A stretch of DNA of 64,000 nucleotides from Thermoplasmatales archaeon SW_10_69_26 (GTDB lineage Archaea > Thermoplasmatota > SW-10-69-26): assembly GCA_003009755.1 (NCBI GenBank), contig PXUB01000001.1, positions 1 to 64,000 of the forward strand, given 5' to 3'. This document shows, in pieces, positions 33,384 through 42,280 of the stretch (the first letter of the stretch is position 1; each line of letters begins with the position of its first letter). The translations under genes and the position numbers were made by a program. The notes beneath the pieces are model-generated. The model was not told the origin of the DNA. It searched no databases and saw only the letters and a list, made by a program, of their open reading frames with translations.

Positions 33384-34751
33384 TCAGGGTCCCAGCTCGT
33401 CGGGCAGATCGCCCATGTCGAGCTGCTGCATCAACCGTTTCTGCATGCCGCGGTCGCCCGACAAGCCTTCGATCGCGCGCTGGCTCATCTCGTAGTACTT
33501 GAGCAGCTCTTTGACGTCCTCGGGCTCGCAGCCGCTGCCCGTCGCGATGCGGCGCAGGCGTGAGCCTTTGATCTCGTCGGGGTTGGACATCTCCCAGTCC
33601 GTCATGGAGTCCATGATGATCTGGAACTGCTCCATCTGCTCCTCGGATTGAGCCATCTGGTCCTTGGGGAGGTTCTGCTTCATGCCGCCGATGCCGGGGA
33701 TCATGTCCACGATCTTGTTCATCGGCCCCATGTTGGAGAGCATCTCCATCTGGTCCTTCAGCTCGTGGAGCGTGAAGTCGCCCTCGAGGATCTTCTCGGC
33801 CGTCTCCTCGGCCTTGTCCTCGTCCTCGACGGCGTGCTGGGCCTTCTCGAGCAGGGTCTGGATGTCCCCCATGCCCAGCAGGCGGGAGATGAAGCGCTCG
33901 GCGTCGAAGGTCTCGATGTCGGCCAAGTCCTCGCCGGTCCCGACGAACACGATCGGGGCGCCGGTCTCGGAGACGGCGGACAGCGCGCCGCCCCCCTTGG
34001 CCGACCCGTCGATCTTGGTGAGGATGACGCCGGAGACGTCGACGGCGTCGTTGAACGCCTCGGCCTGGGGACCGGCTTGTTGACCGACGGTCGCGTCGAT
34101 GACGAGGATCTTCTCGTCGGGGTCGGCGACCTCGAAGACATCCTCCATCTCCTGGATGAGGTCGTCCTCGAGGCTGTGGCGACCGCTGGTGTCGACGATC
34201 TGGATGTCGGTGCGGTCCCGGAGCTCGGCGAGGCCCTCGTCGACGATCTTGGCGGCGTCGTCGTCACCGGCTTCCTTGTCCCCGTAGAAGGGGGCGTCGA
34301 CCTGGTCGCTGATCTGCTGCAGCTGGTCGTAGGCCGCCGGTCGGTGCACGTCGGCGGCGACGAGGCCGACCTGGAGGCCGCGCTGCTGGAAGTACTGGGC
34401 CAGCTTGCCGGCCGTGGTGGTCTTCCCTTGCCCGTAGAGACCGACGAGCATGATCGTCTGCGGCTTGAGCTCGATCTCTCGGCTCTCGCCGAGCACCTGG
34501 ACGAGCTCGTCGTGGACGATGCGGATGACGTGTTCGCGGGGGCTGGCGCCGGCGGCCGGCTCCTCCTCGAGGGCGCGCTCCTTGATCGAGCGCGTCATCT
34601 GGAGCGCCAGCTTGACGTTGACGTCGGCCTGGAGGAGCGCCCGCTGGATCTCGCGGACGATCTCCTCGATCAGGTCCTCGTCGACGCGGTTGGCGTTGGC
34701 CACCTTGGCGAGGGTGTCCCGCAAGTTCTCGCTGAGCGAGTCGAGGACCAC
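33384..34751 (-). CDS. srp54: Signal recognition particle 54 kDa protein
   Basis: A 455-residue SRP54 GTPase, which binds signal sequences and 7S RNA and targets ribosomes to the membrane. The N domain (1-85) is helical. The G domain has the P-loop VGLYGQGKTTTAGKLA, DVHRPAAYDQL, DTSGRHSLEDDL and LTKIDGSAKGGGALS. The M domain is Met-rich (MEMLSNMGPMNKIVDMIPG; MQKRLMQQLDMG). The GTG at 34751 was chosen: it gives the family start (VLDSLSENLRDTL), and a TATA-like GCTTTATGA (34776-34784) lies about 28 nt upstream. The ATG at 34778 would sit inside that box. One G-domain feature differs from most: GLYGQGKT instead of GxQGxGKT. Confidence 0.96.
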   Translation of the reverse strand: MVLDSLSENLRDTLAKVANANRVDEDLIEEIVREIQRALLQADVNVKLALQMTRSIKERALEEEPAAGASPREHVIRIVHDELVQVLGESREIELKPQTIMLVGLYGQGKTTTAGKLAQYFQQRGLQVGLVAADVHRPAAYDQLQQISDQVDAPFYGDKEAGDDDAAKIVDEGLAELRDRTDIQIVDTSGRHSLEDDLIQEMEDVFEVADPDEKILVIDATVGQQAGPQAEAFNDAVDVSGVILTKIDGSAKGGGALSAVSETGAPIVFVGTGEDLADIETFDAERFISRLLGMGDIQTLLEKAQHAVEDEDKAEETAEKILEGDFTLHELKDQMEMLSNMGPMNKIVDMIPGIGGMKQNLPKDQMAQSEEQMEQFQIIMDSMTDWEMSNPDEIKGSRLRRIATGSGCEPEDVKELLKYYEMSQRAIEGLSGDRGMQKRLMQQLDMGDLPDELGP

Positions 34752-34775
34752 GCTTGGAACGAGCTGGCGGCTCGT

Positions 34776-34784
34776 CATAAAGCT
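34776..34784 (-). promoter_or_regulatory. TATA box of leaderless srp54
   Basis: On the minus strand GCTTTATGA lies about 28 nt before the GTG at 34751. The spacing supports a leaderless transcript and argues against translation from the ATG at 34778. Confidence 0.5.
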
Positions 34785-34824
34785 TCGGTGGACGGCCGGC
34801 GGTGACAGCCCGCTGGGCGGGCGT

Positions 34825-36060
34825 TCACCCGCTCGTGGCCCGCGGTCGGGGCCGGTCGGCCGCCAGACAGGCGCGCTCGGCGGCCTGCAGGCGGGGGGCG
34901 AGCCCGAGCGCGAGCGGGCGGGCGAGGTGGCGGCGGGCGCTGGGGTCGGCCTCGTGCCAGCGTGGGGGGCGCTTGCTGGTCTCGCCGGGCTGGCGCGTCC
35001 CGCAGCGGGGGCACCGGTAGCCGGCCTCGTGCCCGATCGAGCGCATGTGGCCCCCGCAGCCGGGACAGGCGGGCGCCTGGGTGCCCTCGGCGGGCACGTG
35101 GAACAGCTTCTCCAGGTTGACCTGGCGGCCGGCGTCCTTGAGCGATCCCAGCGCGAGCAGGCGGTCGCCGGGTTCCACGGCTCGCAAACCGGTCCGCAGG
35201 TCGCCGGTGGGCTCGAAGGCGAGCACGGTGCGCTCGGCCTCGCGGGGCGTGCGCGTGGCCAGGCGGACGTGGCCGCCCTCGAGCCGCTGGGGCTCGTCAG
35301 CGGCAACGAGCGGTTGCAGGCTGGCCGCCGCGAGGTGGTCGTCGCTGGCTTGGTTGGTGACGAAGGTATAGGCTTGCTCGATCGGTTCCTCGGCCAGGCG
35401 GGCCGCGCGGTCGGCGAGGTCGTCGGGCTCGCTGGCCCGCAGGCCGAGGAGGAGGGGGCCTGGGGTGCGGGGGGCGACGAGGGCATGGTCCTCGCGGGCG
35501 TCGTAGGCGTCGAAGACGGCCTCGTGGTGGGTGTCGAGTTCGCGGGCGTGGCGAGCGTTGATCGCTCGCGGCGTGCCCCGTGCCTTGGGGTGGCGGTAGG
35601 CGATCCGTGTGTAGGTGGCCGAGGGGCCGGGCCGCCAGGCGGCGGCGCACAGGCACCCGACCAGGCCGCGACCGGTGCCGGCGGTCCAGGTGGGCACGTC
35701 GGCGAGGGCCGAGCGGGCCTCGTCGAGGCCGACGCGTTCGCGTACGCCGCGCTCGTACCAGGCCGGGGCCGGCGGCTCGGAGAGGACGGCCAGGCCGGCG
35801 CCTTTGCCCTCGGCGATGCGGGCGTGGTCGTCGACGACGGCGGCCGCGGTCTCGAGCACCGTCTCGGGGTGGAGGTCCCTCGAGAGAGGGATCGCGACGG
35901 CGGCGTTGCCGCGCGTCTTCCAGGGGTTGTCGGGATCGAGGCGGACCAGACGCGGCCGGCCATCCAACGCGTCGGGGCCGAGCCGATCGGCGATGCAGGC
36001 GGCGGCGTAGGTGGTGCATCCCCCCTGGGGGCCGTCGGTGTCGTCCAGCGTCAACAGCAC
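34825..36060 (-). CDS. tiaS: tRNA-Ile2 2-agmatinylcytidine synthetase
   Basis: A 411-residue TiaS, the archaeal enzyme that uses agmatine and ATP to modify C34 of tRNA-Ile2 so it reads AUA. Signatures are LTLDDTDGPQGGCTTY at the N terminus, RLDPDNPWKTRGNAAV (about residue 40), GTGRGLVGCL (about 125), an OB-like region and a C-terminal zinc ribbon with CPGCGGHM and CPRCGTRQPG. The GTG at 36060 is 5 nt before the end of the receptor-kinase gene on the same strand, so the two may be co-transcribed. It is essential in most archaea. Confidence 0.93.
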   Translation of the reverse strand: MLLTLDDTDGPQGGCTTYAAACIADRLGPDALDGRPRLVRLDPDNPWKTRGNAAVAIPLSRDLHPETVLETAAAVVDDHARIAEGKGAGLAVLSEPPAPAWYERGVRERVGLDEARSALADVPTWTAGTGRGLVGCLCAAAWRPGPSATYTRIAYRHPKARGTPRAINARHARELDTHHEAVFDAYDAREDHALVAPRTPGPLLLGLRASEPDDLADRAARLAEEPIEQAYTFVTNQASDDHLAAASLQPLVAADEPQRLEGGHVRLATRTPREAERTVLAFEPTGDLRTGLRAVEPGDRLLALGSLKDAGRQVNLEKLFHVPAEGTQAPACPGCGGHMRSIGHEAGYRCPRCGTRQPGETSKRPPRWHEADPSARRHLARPLALGLAPRLQAAERACLAADRPRPRATSG

Positions 36061-36064
36061 CGGA

Positions 36065-39000
36065 TCAGCCTCCGGCCACGCGGTCGACGGTGCGGGAGCC
36101 GCCGGGGTCCAGCTGGTCGAGGGCGTCGGCGAAGGCGCTTGCGTCGGGGTAGCGGTCCTCGGGGTCGCGGGCCAGGGCCTTGGCGAGGACCTCGTTGACG
36201 GCGGCGGGGACGCCGTCGATCGGGAGCCGGACGTCGCGTTCGATCAGCTCCTCGGGGGGAGGCGTGGTGTCGGTCTGCAGGCCGAGGTGGTGCTCGCCGG
36301 TGAGGAGGTTGTAGACGAGGGCGCCGGCGGCGTAGACGTCGGCTTGGGGACCGGGCGGGTCGCCGAGGAGTTGTTCGGGCGCCATGTAGCGCGGCGTGCC
36401 GACGAAGGCGTCCTCCTGTCCGGGCGGTTCGTCGCGGCGGACGGCGACGCCGAAGTCGGTGATCTTGGCGGTCCCGTCGGGGGTGAGCAGGATGTTGGAG
36501 GGCTTGAGGTCGCGGTGCACGATGCCGGCCTCGTGGAGGGCAGCCAAGCCGTCGAGCACCTCGGCGGCCATCGGCAGGGCCTGTTTGGTCTCCATCGCCT
36601 GGTCGGTGCGGTCGGCGAGCGTGCCGCCCTCGATGTACTCCATGACGAGCAGCAGCCGGCCTTCCTCCTCGATGACGTCGTGCACGACGACGACGTTGCG
36701 GTGCTGGAGGTTGGCGGCGGTCTTGGCCTCGTGCAACAGGAGCTCGCGGGCGTCGGCGCCGACGTTCTCGAGGTCCTTGAGGACGACGTCGCGCTCGAGC
36801 ACGCTGTCCTCGGCGAGGTAGGTCGTGCCGAACCCGCCCTCGCCGAGGACGCGTTCGACGCGGAAACGGTCCACCTTGCGTGGCATGAAGCCGTGGGCAA
36901 CGGTGGCGCTGCCGTCGTCGGCGGCGACCGGCGAGGCGCTGGCGGGGCTCGTGGAGAACTCGGTGGGTCCGGTCCCGGTCCCCGTCTCCTCGCGGCGGCG
37001 GTGGTACCAGATGCCACCGGCGGCGGCGAGCCCGAGCAGTACGGCCAAGCCGAGGCCGCCGGCGAGGTAGGGGTTGTCGCTGGCGGCGCGTGTGGCGAGC
37101 GTCAGGGGGCTGGGCTCGGAGATGTCGAAGGTGCGCTGGACCTCTTCGCCGCTGGCGGGCGAGACGAGCGCGCGGTCGGGGTCGGCGGTCTCGGCGACGA
37201 TGGTGCCCGTGAACGAGCGGGGGGCCTCCGGCACGAACGAGAGCATCACGGTCCGGTTGGCGGGTTCGCCGGCGCGGAGGTTGACGTCCTGGACAGCCAA
37301 GGCCTGCGAGCCCGAGCGCAACGAGAACCGCAGGGAGACGTCGCCGGGCGGGTCGTCGCCGGTGAGGGCCAACTCGATCGTGCTCGTCGTGCCGGCCTCG
37401 AGGTCGGTGTCGGTGACGGTCCACGTGACGTGGGCCGGGGCTGGTCGGACGTCCAAGGCGAGGGGGGTCGGGTCGGAGCCGACCGGCGCCATCAGGATAG
37501 CATCCGAGCGGTCCTGGTCGGCTTCGACGAACAGCTGGCCCTGTTCGCGCGGTTGGAGCACGATCTCCTCGGGGCCGCCCGGCACGACGGGGGCGTTGGG
37601 TTCGACCGTCATCGTGCGGCCGATGCCGTTGGCGACGGTGATCTCGGCCAGCGAGCCGCGCGTGAAGGACAGCTGGGCGGGCACGGTGCAGACGTCGGCG
37701 GGGCAGTCGCCGCTGAACGTGGCCACGGTCTCGTTCCGCCAGGCCTGCTCGCTGGGGGAGAGCACGGTGCGTTGGCGGGTGGCGTTCAGGTCGCCGTCGG
37801 AGACGTGCAGCGTGACGTTGTAGACGCGGGGGGCCTGGCCGGGCAGCGTAAGCCACGCGCCGGTCTGGCCGCTGTCGTCGTCGACGGACCACCAGTAGGT
37901 CAGGTCCTCGTCGTCGGGATCGCTGGTCTCGTTGGCGGTCAGGGCCAAGCGACCGTCCTCGGTGGCCCGTTGCGTGATGCTGGGTTGAGGGGGGAGGTTG
38001 ATCTCCATCGTCCGCGAGGCGGTGACCTGGGAGGAGCCGTCGTCGACGGTGAGGTGGATGGTGTGGTTGCCGGAGGTGGTGAAGCGGTGGGTGACGGTGG
38101 AGCCTCGCTTGACCGGGCCCTCGTCGAAGCGCCAGGTGTAGGTGAGCGGGGAGCGGTCCGGGTCCTGGGACCCGCGGGCGTCGAAGACGTGGCCTTCGCC
38201 CTGCTGCCACGCGACGGTGAACTGGGCTTCGGGGGGTCGGTCCTTGCCCAGCATGCGGAGCTCGCCGTCGGGGCCGGCCCAGAGGACGCCGCCACCGTCG
38301 GCGATCGCGATGCCGGTCGGGATCTGCGAGCAGCCGGAGGGGGTCAGCGTCTTCGTCCACCGGGAGTCCAGCAACCGACGGTCCTGGTGGGGGTGGCCGA
38401 CGAGGGAGCGGATGACGGCCACGCCGCGCTCGGCCGAGCAGACGTCGGCGAGGTAGATGTCGCCGTTGGCGTCGACGGCGGGTTGGCCGAGGAGGGGGCC
38501 GAACACGTTGCCCAGTGACTTGATGTGGGCGCCGCCGAGCGTGACGATGTGGATGGACCCGCCGGCGTCGACGATGAACACGGGCTGGCTGCCGTCGGCG
38601 CCCCATCCGACGGTCGGGGCCGCGTAGATCTGGCCGTCGAGCTCGGAGCCGGGCCGTTCGGCGTCGCCGGTGCGCCAGGCGACGTCCCCGCTGGCTCGGT
38701 CCACGGCGACGACCTCTTCGTCCCCCATGACGAGGGCGATCGACGAACCGGGAGCCAGGGAGACGCCGCGCGGCGTGCAGTTGCAGTCGATGCGATCCTC
38801 GACGCTGAGCGAGCCGGCGGAGAGCTCGACGATGCCGCCCTCCTGGATGGCGACGATCGTGTCGTCGTTGTCGACGGCGACCGGGGGGCCCGGCGTGGGG
38901 CCCGGCGTCGAGGAGAGGGGCGGATCGTAGTTCGTCGGCTCCTGGAGGCTGCGCTCGTCGACGATGTCCCCCTGGGTGGTGACGGCCAGCACCGTCCAGG

Positions 39001-39856
39001 GCTCCCGGACGGTGTAGATCCGGCCGTCGGGGTCGACGACGGGGCCGGAGAGCAGCTCGCGGTCGCCGTCGATCTCGGTCTGCCAGGCCTCGGCGCGTTC
39101 CGGGTTGACGCCGCGGAGCTCGCCGTCGCCGGTGGCGGCGATGACCAAGCCCTCGGGCGTCGAGGCGGGCGGGAACGGGACCGAGGATCCCAGACGCAGT
39201 GGGGGGTCCCACAGCGGGTCACCGTCGGAGGTGAACCGGTAGGCGAGCCCGCTCCAAGTGATGGCGGTCACGTTGCCGTCCTCGTCGACGATCGGGTCGT
39301 GGAACGGCTGGTCGTCGGAGGAGCGGGCCGACCATCGCACGAGGTCGACCTGCTGGGGGCCGATGTTGAGCGATCGGCCGGAGTGCTGGGCGTCGGCGCC
39401 GTGCTGGGGCCAGGCGGGGCCGAGGCCGCCGGCGACGGGCTCGTCGGCGTGGACGAAGAAGATCGTGGAGCTGGAGCCGGTGATCTCGAGCTCGGTCGCG
39501 TTGTTGCCGGTGTCGTTGCGCGCGCTGTCGACGCTCACCGAGTGCAGCCCGGGTTGGGTCTGGGAGGGCAACGGGACGTCGATCGTGCCGGTCACGAGCG
39601 AGGAGCGGTCGGAGACGAGCGTGCGCGAGATCGAGGAGGCTTGCCGGCGGTCGTCGGGGTTCTCGACGCCGACGGTCACGTTGAGCCGGTCGACCGTCGT
39701 GTTGATCGTGAGCTGGACCTCGATCGTGGCGTCGGAGGGCCCGACGACGAGGGGCGTGGCCTGCATCTCGACGACCGCGACCTCGTCGGAGGACTGGGCC
39801 GCGGCCGGAGCGGAGAACAGCGTTCCTGCGGCCAAGAGGGCGAGGACCAACGTCAA
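36065..39856 (-). CDS. Receptor Ser/Thr protein kinase with extracellular propeller and PKD domains
   Basis: A 1263-residue membrane kinase. A signal peptide (about 1-22) is followed by an exported part of some 900 residues. This has a CARDB-like N-terminal domain, a PQQ-type beta-propeller (about 150-560; repeats such as GVLWAGPDGELRML and DGQIYAAPTVGW), a PKD-type beta sandwich (about 570-720) and two further Ig-like domains. One TM helix (about 930) precedes a cytoplasmic Hanks-type kinase (about 990-1263). The kinase has GEGGFGTTYLAED, VVLKDL with Lys, HRDLKPSNILL, TDFGVAV and TPRYMAPEQLLG, so it should be active. Bacterial PASTA-type kinases have the opposite order (kinase N-terminal). 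The start is a TTG. An FHA-domain regulator lies 1 kb upstream. Confidence 0.9.
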   Translation of the reverse strand: MTLVLALLAAGTLFSAPAAAQSSDEVAVVEMQATPLVVGPSDATIEVQLTINTTVDRLNVTVGVENPDDRRQASSISRTLVSDRSSLVTGTIDVPLPSQTQPGLHSVSVDSARNDTGNNATELEITGSSSTIFFVHADEPVAGGLGPAWPQHGADAQHSGRSLNIGPQQVDLVRWSARSSDDQPFHDPIVDEDGNVTAITWSGLAYRFTSDGDPLWDPPLRLGSSVPFPPASTPEGLVIAATGDGELRGVNPERAEAWQTEIDGDRELLSGPVVDPDGRIYTVREPWTVLAVTTQGDIVDERSLQEPTNYDPPLSSTPGPTPGPPVAVDNDDTIVAIQEGGIVELSAGSLSVEDRIDCNCTPRGVSLAPGSSIALVMGDEEVVAVDRASGDVAWRTGDAERPGSELDGQIYAAPTVGWGADGSQPVFIVDAGGSIHIVTLGGAHIKSLGNVFGPLLGQPAVDANGDIYLADVCSAERGVAVIRSLVGHPHQDRRLLDSRWTKTLTPSGCSQIPTGIAIADGGGVLWAGPDGELRMLGKDRPPEAQFTVAWQQGEGHVFDARGSQDPDRSPLTYTWRFDEGPVKRGSTVTHRFTTSGNHTIHLTVDDGSSQVTASRTMEINLPPQPSITQRATEDGRLALTANETSDPDDEDLTYWWSVDDDSGQTGAWLTLPGQAPRVYNVTLHVSDGDLNATRQRTVLSPSEQAWRNETVATFSGDCPADVCTVPAQLSFTRGSLAEITVANGIGRTMTVEPNAPVVPGGPEEIVLQPREQGQLFVEADQDRSDAILMAPVGSDPTPLALDVRPAPAHVTWTVTDTDLEAGTTSTIELALTGDDPPGDVSLRFSLRSGSQALAVQDVNLRAGEPANRTVMLSFVPEAPRSFTGTIVAETADPDRALVSPASGEEVQRTFDISEPSPLTLATRAASDNPYLAGGLGLAVLLGLAAAGGIWYHRRREETGTGTGPTEFSTSPASASPVAADDGSATVAHGFMPRKVDRFRVERVLGEGGFGTTYLAEDSVLERDVVLKDLENVGADARELLLHEAKTAANLQHRNVVVVHDVIEEEGRLLLVMEYIEGGTLADRTDQAMETKQALPMAAEVLDGLAALHEAGIVHRDLKPSNILLTPDGTAKITDFGVAVRRDEPPGQEDAFVGTPRYMAPEQLLGDPPGPQADVYAAGALVYNLLTGEHHLGLQTDTTPPPEELIERDVRLPIDGVPAAVNEVLAKALARDPEDRYPDASAFADALDQLDPGGSRTVDRVAGG

Positions 39857-40002
39857 GGTCGCCGCGCCGTGGCGAGCTCGTGCGCGCGGGTGCAGGATGG
39901 CTGTGCCCCTCCCAAGCCCATTCCGACGGGGAGGACGTAACGTTTGCGGTCCCGGCCTCCGGCTCTCGGGGCCTCAGGGGGCCCGCAGGGGCTCAGCCGT
40001 GG

Positions 40003-40315
40003 GAGAGGGAAGGGATGACCCGGCCCCACGACGGGACCCGCTGCCGGCACCCAGGCGAGCGCGAGCTCCCCAGGCCCCGGCAGCGGGGGGATGCACACTG
40101 TGCGTATCGTCGATGGGATGTGGGATGGGACGGGTCGGGAGCCGGGTGGGCTTGGTGCCCACCGCCGCGATGGGCGTGTTGTATTTCAAAGCCGTGAAAG
40201 CTGACGAGAGGGAACGCCAACAGCCGGTTGCACGGTCTTCGGACGTTCAGATCGGACGTTTCCGTCGACACGGGAACCCCGTTCCAAGCGACGTCCTTCA
40301 CGACGTAGCCCCCGA
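40003..40315. repeat. Tandem repeat copy 1
   Basis: Begins GAGAGGGAAGGGATG..CCGGCCCCACGAC, has an insertion of about 45 nt not present in copy 2, then runs ATGCACACTGTGCGTA.. through GGTGGGCTTGGTGCCCACC (a perfect 7-bp hairpin), TTGTATTTCAAAGCC and GTGAAAGCTGAC to ACGTAGCC. The best-conserved part, about 100 nt around the hairpin, is nearly identical to copy 2. The flanking parts have diverged. Confidence 0.7.
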
Positions 40316-40421
40316 CGACCGCGGGTCGATCGAGGGACGAGCTGCGACGCTGACGCCGGCGAGGAGCGGGAGCAAGCGCCTCCAGCTCCCCGACGAGAGG
40401 GGAACCTGCAAGCGTGGCCGT

Positions 40422-40679
40422 GAGAGGAGAAGGATGGCCCGGCCCCACGACGCGGAGGGATGCACTGTGCGTACCGTCGATGGGATGTGGGATGGGACGG
40501 GCCGGGAGCCGGGTGGGCTTGGTGCCCACCCCCGCGATGAGGGTGTTGTATTTCAAAGCCGTGAAAGCTGACAGCAGGATACGCCAACCGCCGGTTGCAA
40601 GGCTTGTCGACGTTCAGACGCGGCGTTTCCGCTGACAAGCGAACCCCGTTCCAGGCGGCCTCCTTGACGATGTAACCCG
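40422..40679. repeat. Tandem repeat copy 2
   Basis: The second copy lies about 420 nt after the first. It keeps the same hairpin (GGTGGGC, TTGGT, GCCCACC) and the same TTGTATTTCAAAGCCGTGAA block. High identity in the hairpin core and lower identity in the flanks suggest selection on a structure or on a DNA site. Confidence 0.7.
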
Positions 40680-40874
40680 GCTCAGCGGTGGGCCCATCTT
40701 CCACTCCGAGCGGTGGATCGCAGCCCGGGCACCGCCGATGCAAGGCGAGGTGGTTGGGGTCGCAGCGGGCCACGAAGCGGGCGAGCCACGCCCGTGGTTG
40801 CCCGATGCAGCTGCTCGTGAGGCTAGGCTATCGTCCATCGCTTCCGGGGCCTCTCCCCAGCCGACGAGGGGCCC

Positions 40875-41639
40875 TCAGGGGTTCCGGAAGAGGAGCAACG
40901 AGCGCCCGACGCCGATCACGTCGCCGTGGGTGAGCTCGACCTCGTCGCCGCCGCGCAGCTCCTGGTCCCAGTTGACGATGGTGCCGTTGAGGCTCTCGGC
41001 GTCGCGCAGGCGGAACGTGCCGCCTTCGTGGGTGAGGACGGCGTGCTTGCGCGAGATGAACAGGTCGTACTCGAGGGGGACGTCGACCTCCTCGCCGCCC
41101 ACCTGGCGTTCGCGGCCGACCAGCCACTCCATCGGTTCGGCCTTGCTCCGCAACGGGAACACGCGGCCCTCGCGGATCCCGCGGATGAGGATGAGCTGGG
41201 CGAGCGCGTCCTCGGTCTCGGGGGTCTCGGGCTCGGATTGCTGGACGCGCGTGCGGTCGGGCACGCCGCCGGCGGCGGACTCCATGGCGAGGTTGCCCAG
41301 CGTGCGGACCTCCTCGAGCACCATGAACAGGTGGTCCTCGCGGGCGTAGTACTCCTTCGTGTGGCTGCCTTCGCCCTGGGCGACGCGGGTCTCGACGAGG
41401 TCGACCTCCTCGAGCTTGTCGATGTGGCTGAGGATCGCTTGACGGGTGAGGGGGATCTCGCGGGTGTCGCTCTCGGCGTCCTTGGACGTCTCCTCGCGGT
41501 AGGCCTCGATCTCGCCCACGTTCTTCGGTGTGGTGAGCTGGCGGAGGATGTCGAGGCGTTGGCGGTTGCCGAGCGCGGAGAGGACCAGGGACAGGCGCTC
41601 GGTGTCCACCTTGCCACCGGGGGATTGGGGATCCGGCAT
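40875..41639 (-). CDS. Winged-helix regulator with FHA phosphothreonine-binding domain
   Basis: A 254-residue two-domain regulator. Residues 12-110 form an ArsR-type winged helix (LVLSALGNRQRLDILRQLT, TRQAILSHIDKLEEVDLVET). Residues 165-254 form an FHA domain with the signature GR (WLVGRERQ), SRKH (DLFISRKHAVL) and NG (LRDAESLNGTIVN), which binds phosphothreonine peptides. This is the natural output domain for a Ser/Thr kinase. Such a kinase lies next on the same strand across a 1-kb duplicated spacer. A likely model is kinase-dependent control of DNA binding or of partner docking. The ATG at 41639 was chosen because the upstream frame is Arg/Pro-rich. Confidence 0.9.
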   Translation of the reverse strand: MPDPQSPGGKVDTERLSLVLSALGNRQRLDILRQLTTPKNVGEIEAYREETSKDAESDTREIPLTRQAILSHIDKLEEVDLVETRVAQGEGSHTKEYYAREDHLFMVLEEVRTLGNLAMESAAGGVPDRTRVQQSEPETPETEDALAQLILIRGIREGRVFPLRSKAEPMEWLVGRERQVGGEEVDVPLEYDLFISRKHAVLTHEGGTFRLRDAESLNGTIVNWDQELRGGDEVELTHGDVIGVGRSLLLFRNP

Positions 41640-41788
41640 CGCGCTGGCAAGGGGACAGGGAGGGTTTCGGTGTTTCGGGTGGGTACGGGGTGGACCGAAC
41701 AGATGGCGGACCGCTCTCGGACCTGGGAACCGCCGGTCCCCGTGATGGTCTCTCCCGACGCAAGGGGGAGACTGACCGCGAGGGAGAC

Positions 41789-42280
41789 ATGCTAGATCTG
41801 CGGTGGGACCGACGAACGGCGAACGATGGAGACCGCCCGCGGGACCGCAACCGTCGGACGTTGACCGTGTGCGAGGCCTGCCTGGGCCAGCGCACCGCCA
41901 AGCGCTGGCACGCCGACGGCAGCAAGAGCTATCGGTGGGCCGAAGCTTCGACCGAGACACCGCACGCGCATCCGCAGGATCGCTACGCCTACCTGGCGGA
42001 CGCCGATGAAGTGAGCCTGGTCCGTCTCCAGCAGGCCTGGATCGACACGCACGCCGCCACGGCCTCGCGCCGGAACGAACGAGTTAACCGACCCCTTCCG
42101 TCTGGGCCGGCGTGGACGGCTCTCGCCGCTGGTGGTGGCCGGCCATGGCCCTGCTGGCGCTCGGGCTCGTGGCTGGGACCGTCACCGCTCACGTCGAGTA
42201 CGTGGCCTCCGAGGGCGACCCCGTCGGCCCCCTGGACCTGTGGGGAGCCGTGGCCTCGGACCCGCTGGGCCTCACCCTGA
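41789..42280 (+). CDS. Doubtful hypothetical protein overlapping the next gene
   Basis: Residues 1-105 of this frame look protein-like (TVCEACLGQRTAKRW, then YLADADEVSLVRLQQAWIDT). The remaining part runs out of frame through the membrane-protein gene that starts at 42112 and becomes Trp/Pro-rich. Either the true gene is shorter, with a sequence error hiding its stop, or the frame is spurious. One CxxC is the only motif. Confidence 0.3.
   Translation: MLDLRWDRRTANDGDRPRDRNRRTLTVCEACLGQRTAKRWHADGSKSYRWAEASTETPHAHPQDRYAYLADADEVSLVRLQQAWIDTHAATASRRNERVNRPLPSGPAWTALAAGGGRPWPCWRSGSWLGPSPLTSSTWPPRATPSAPWTCGEPWPRTRWASP

Larger units (their letters stand above)
39857..40874. other. 1-kb non-coding region with a tandem duplication
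   Basis: The interval between the FHA regulator and the receptor kinase, both on the minus strand, contains no convincing gene. It is dominated by two copies of a roughly 230-nt segment (40089-40315 and 40459-40679), each preceded by a second shared block (40003-40032 and 40422-40451). Small reading frames across the repeats are mutually inconsistent. The kinase promoter must lie here. TTTGAAATACA on the minus strand occurs in both copies. Confidence 0.5.

Noticed and set aside
36011-38518. An 835-residue plus-strand frame opposite the receptor kinase
   Set aside because: Val/Gly/Asp-rich shadow of the kinase gene. The minus strand has every kinase motif in order.
40003-40679. A CRISPR array
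   Set aside because: There are only two long copies with diverged flanks and no short regular repeat/spacer pattern. No cas genes are in the window.
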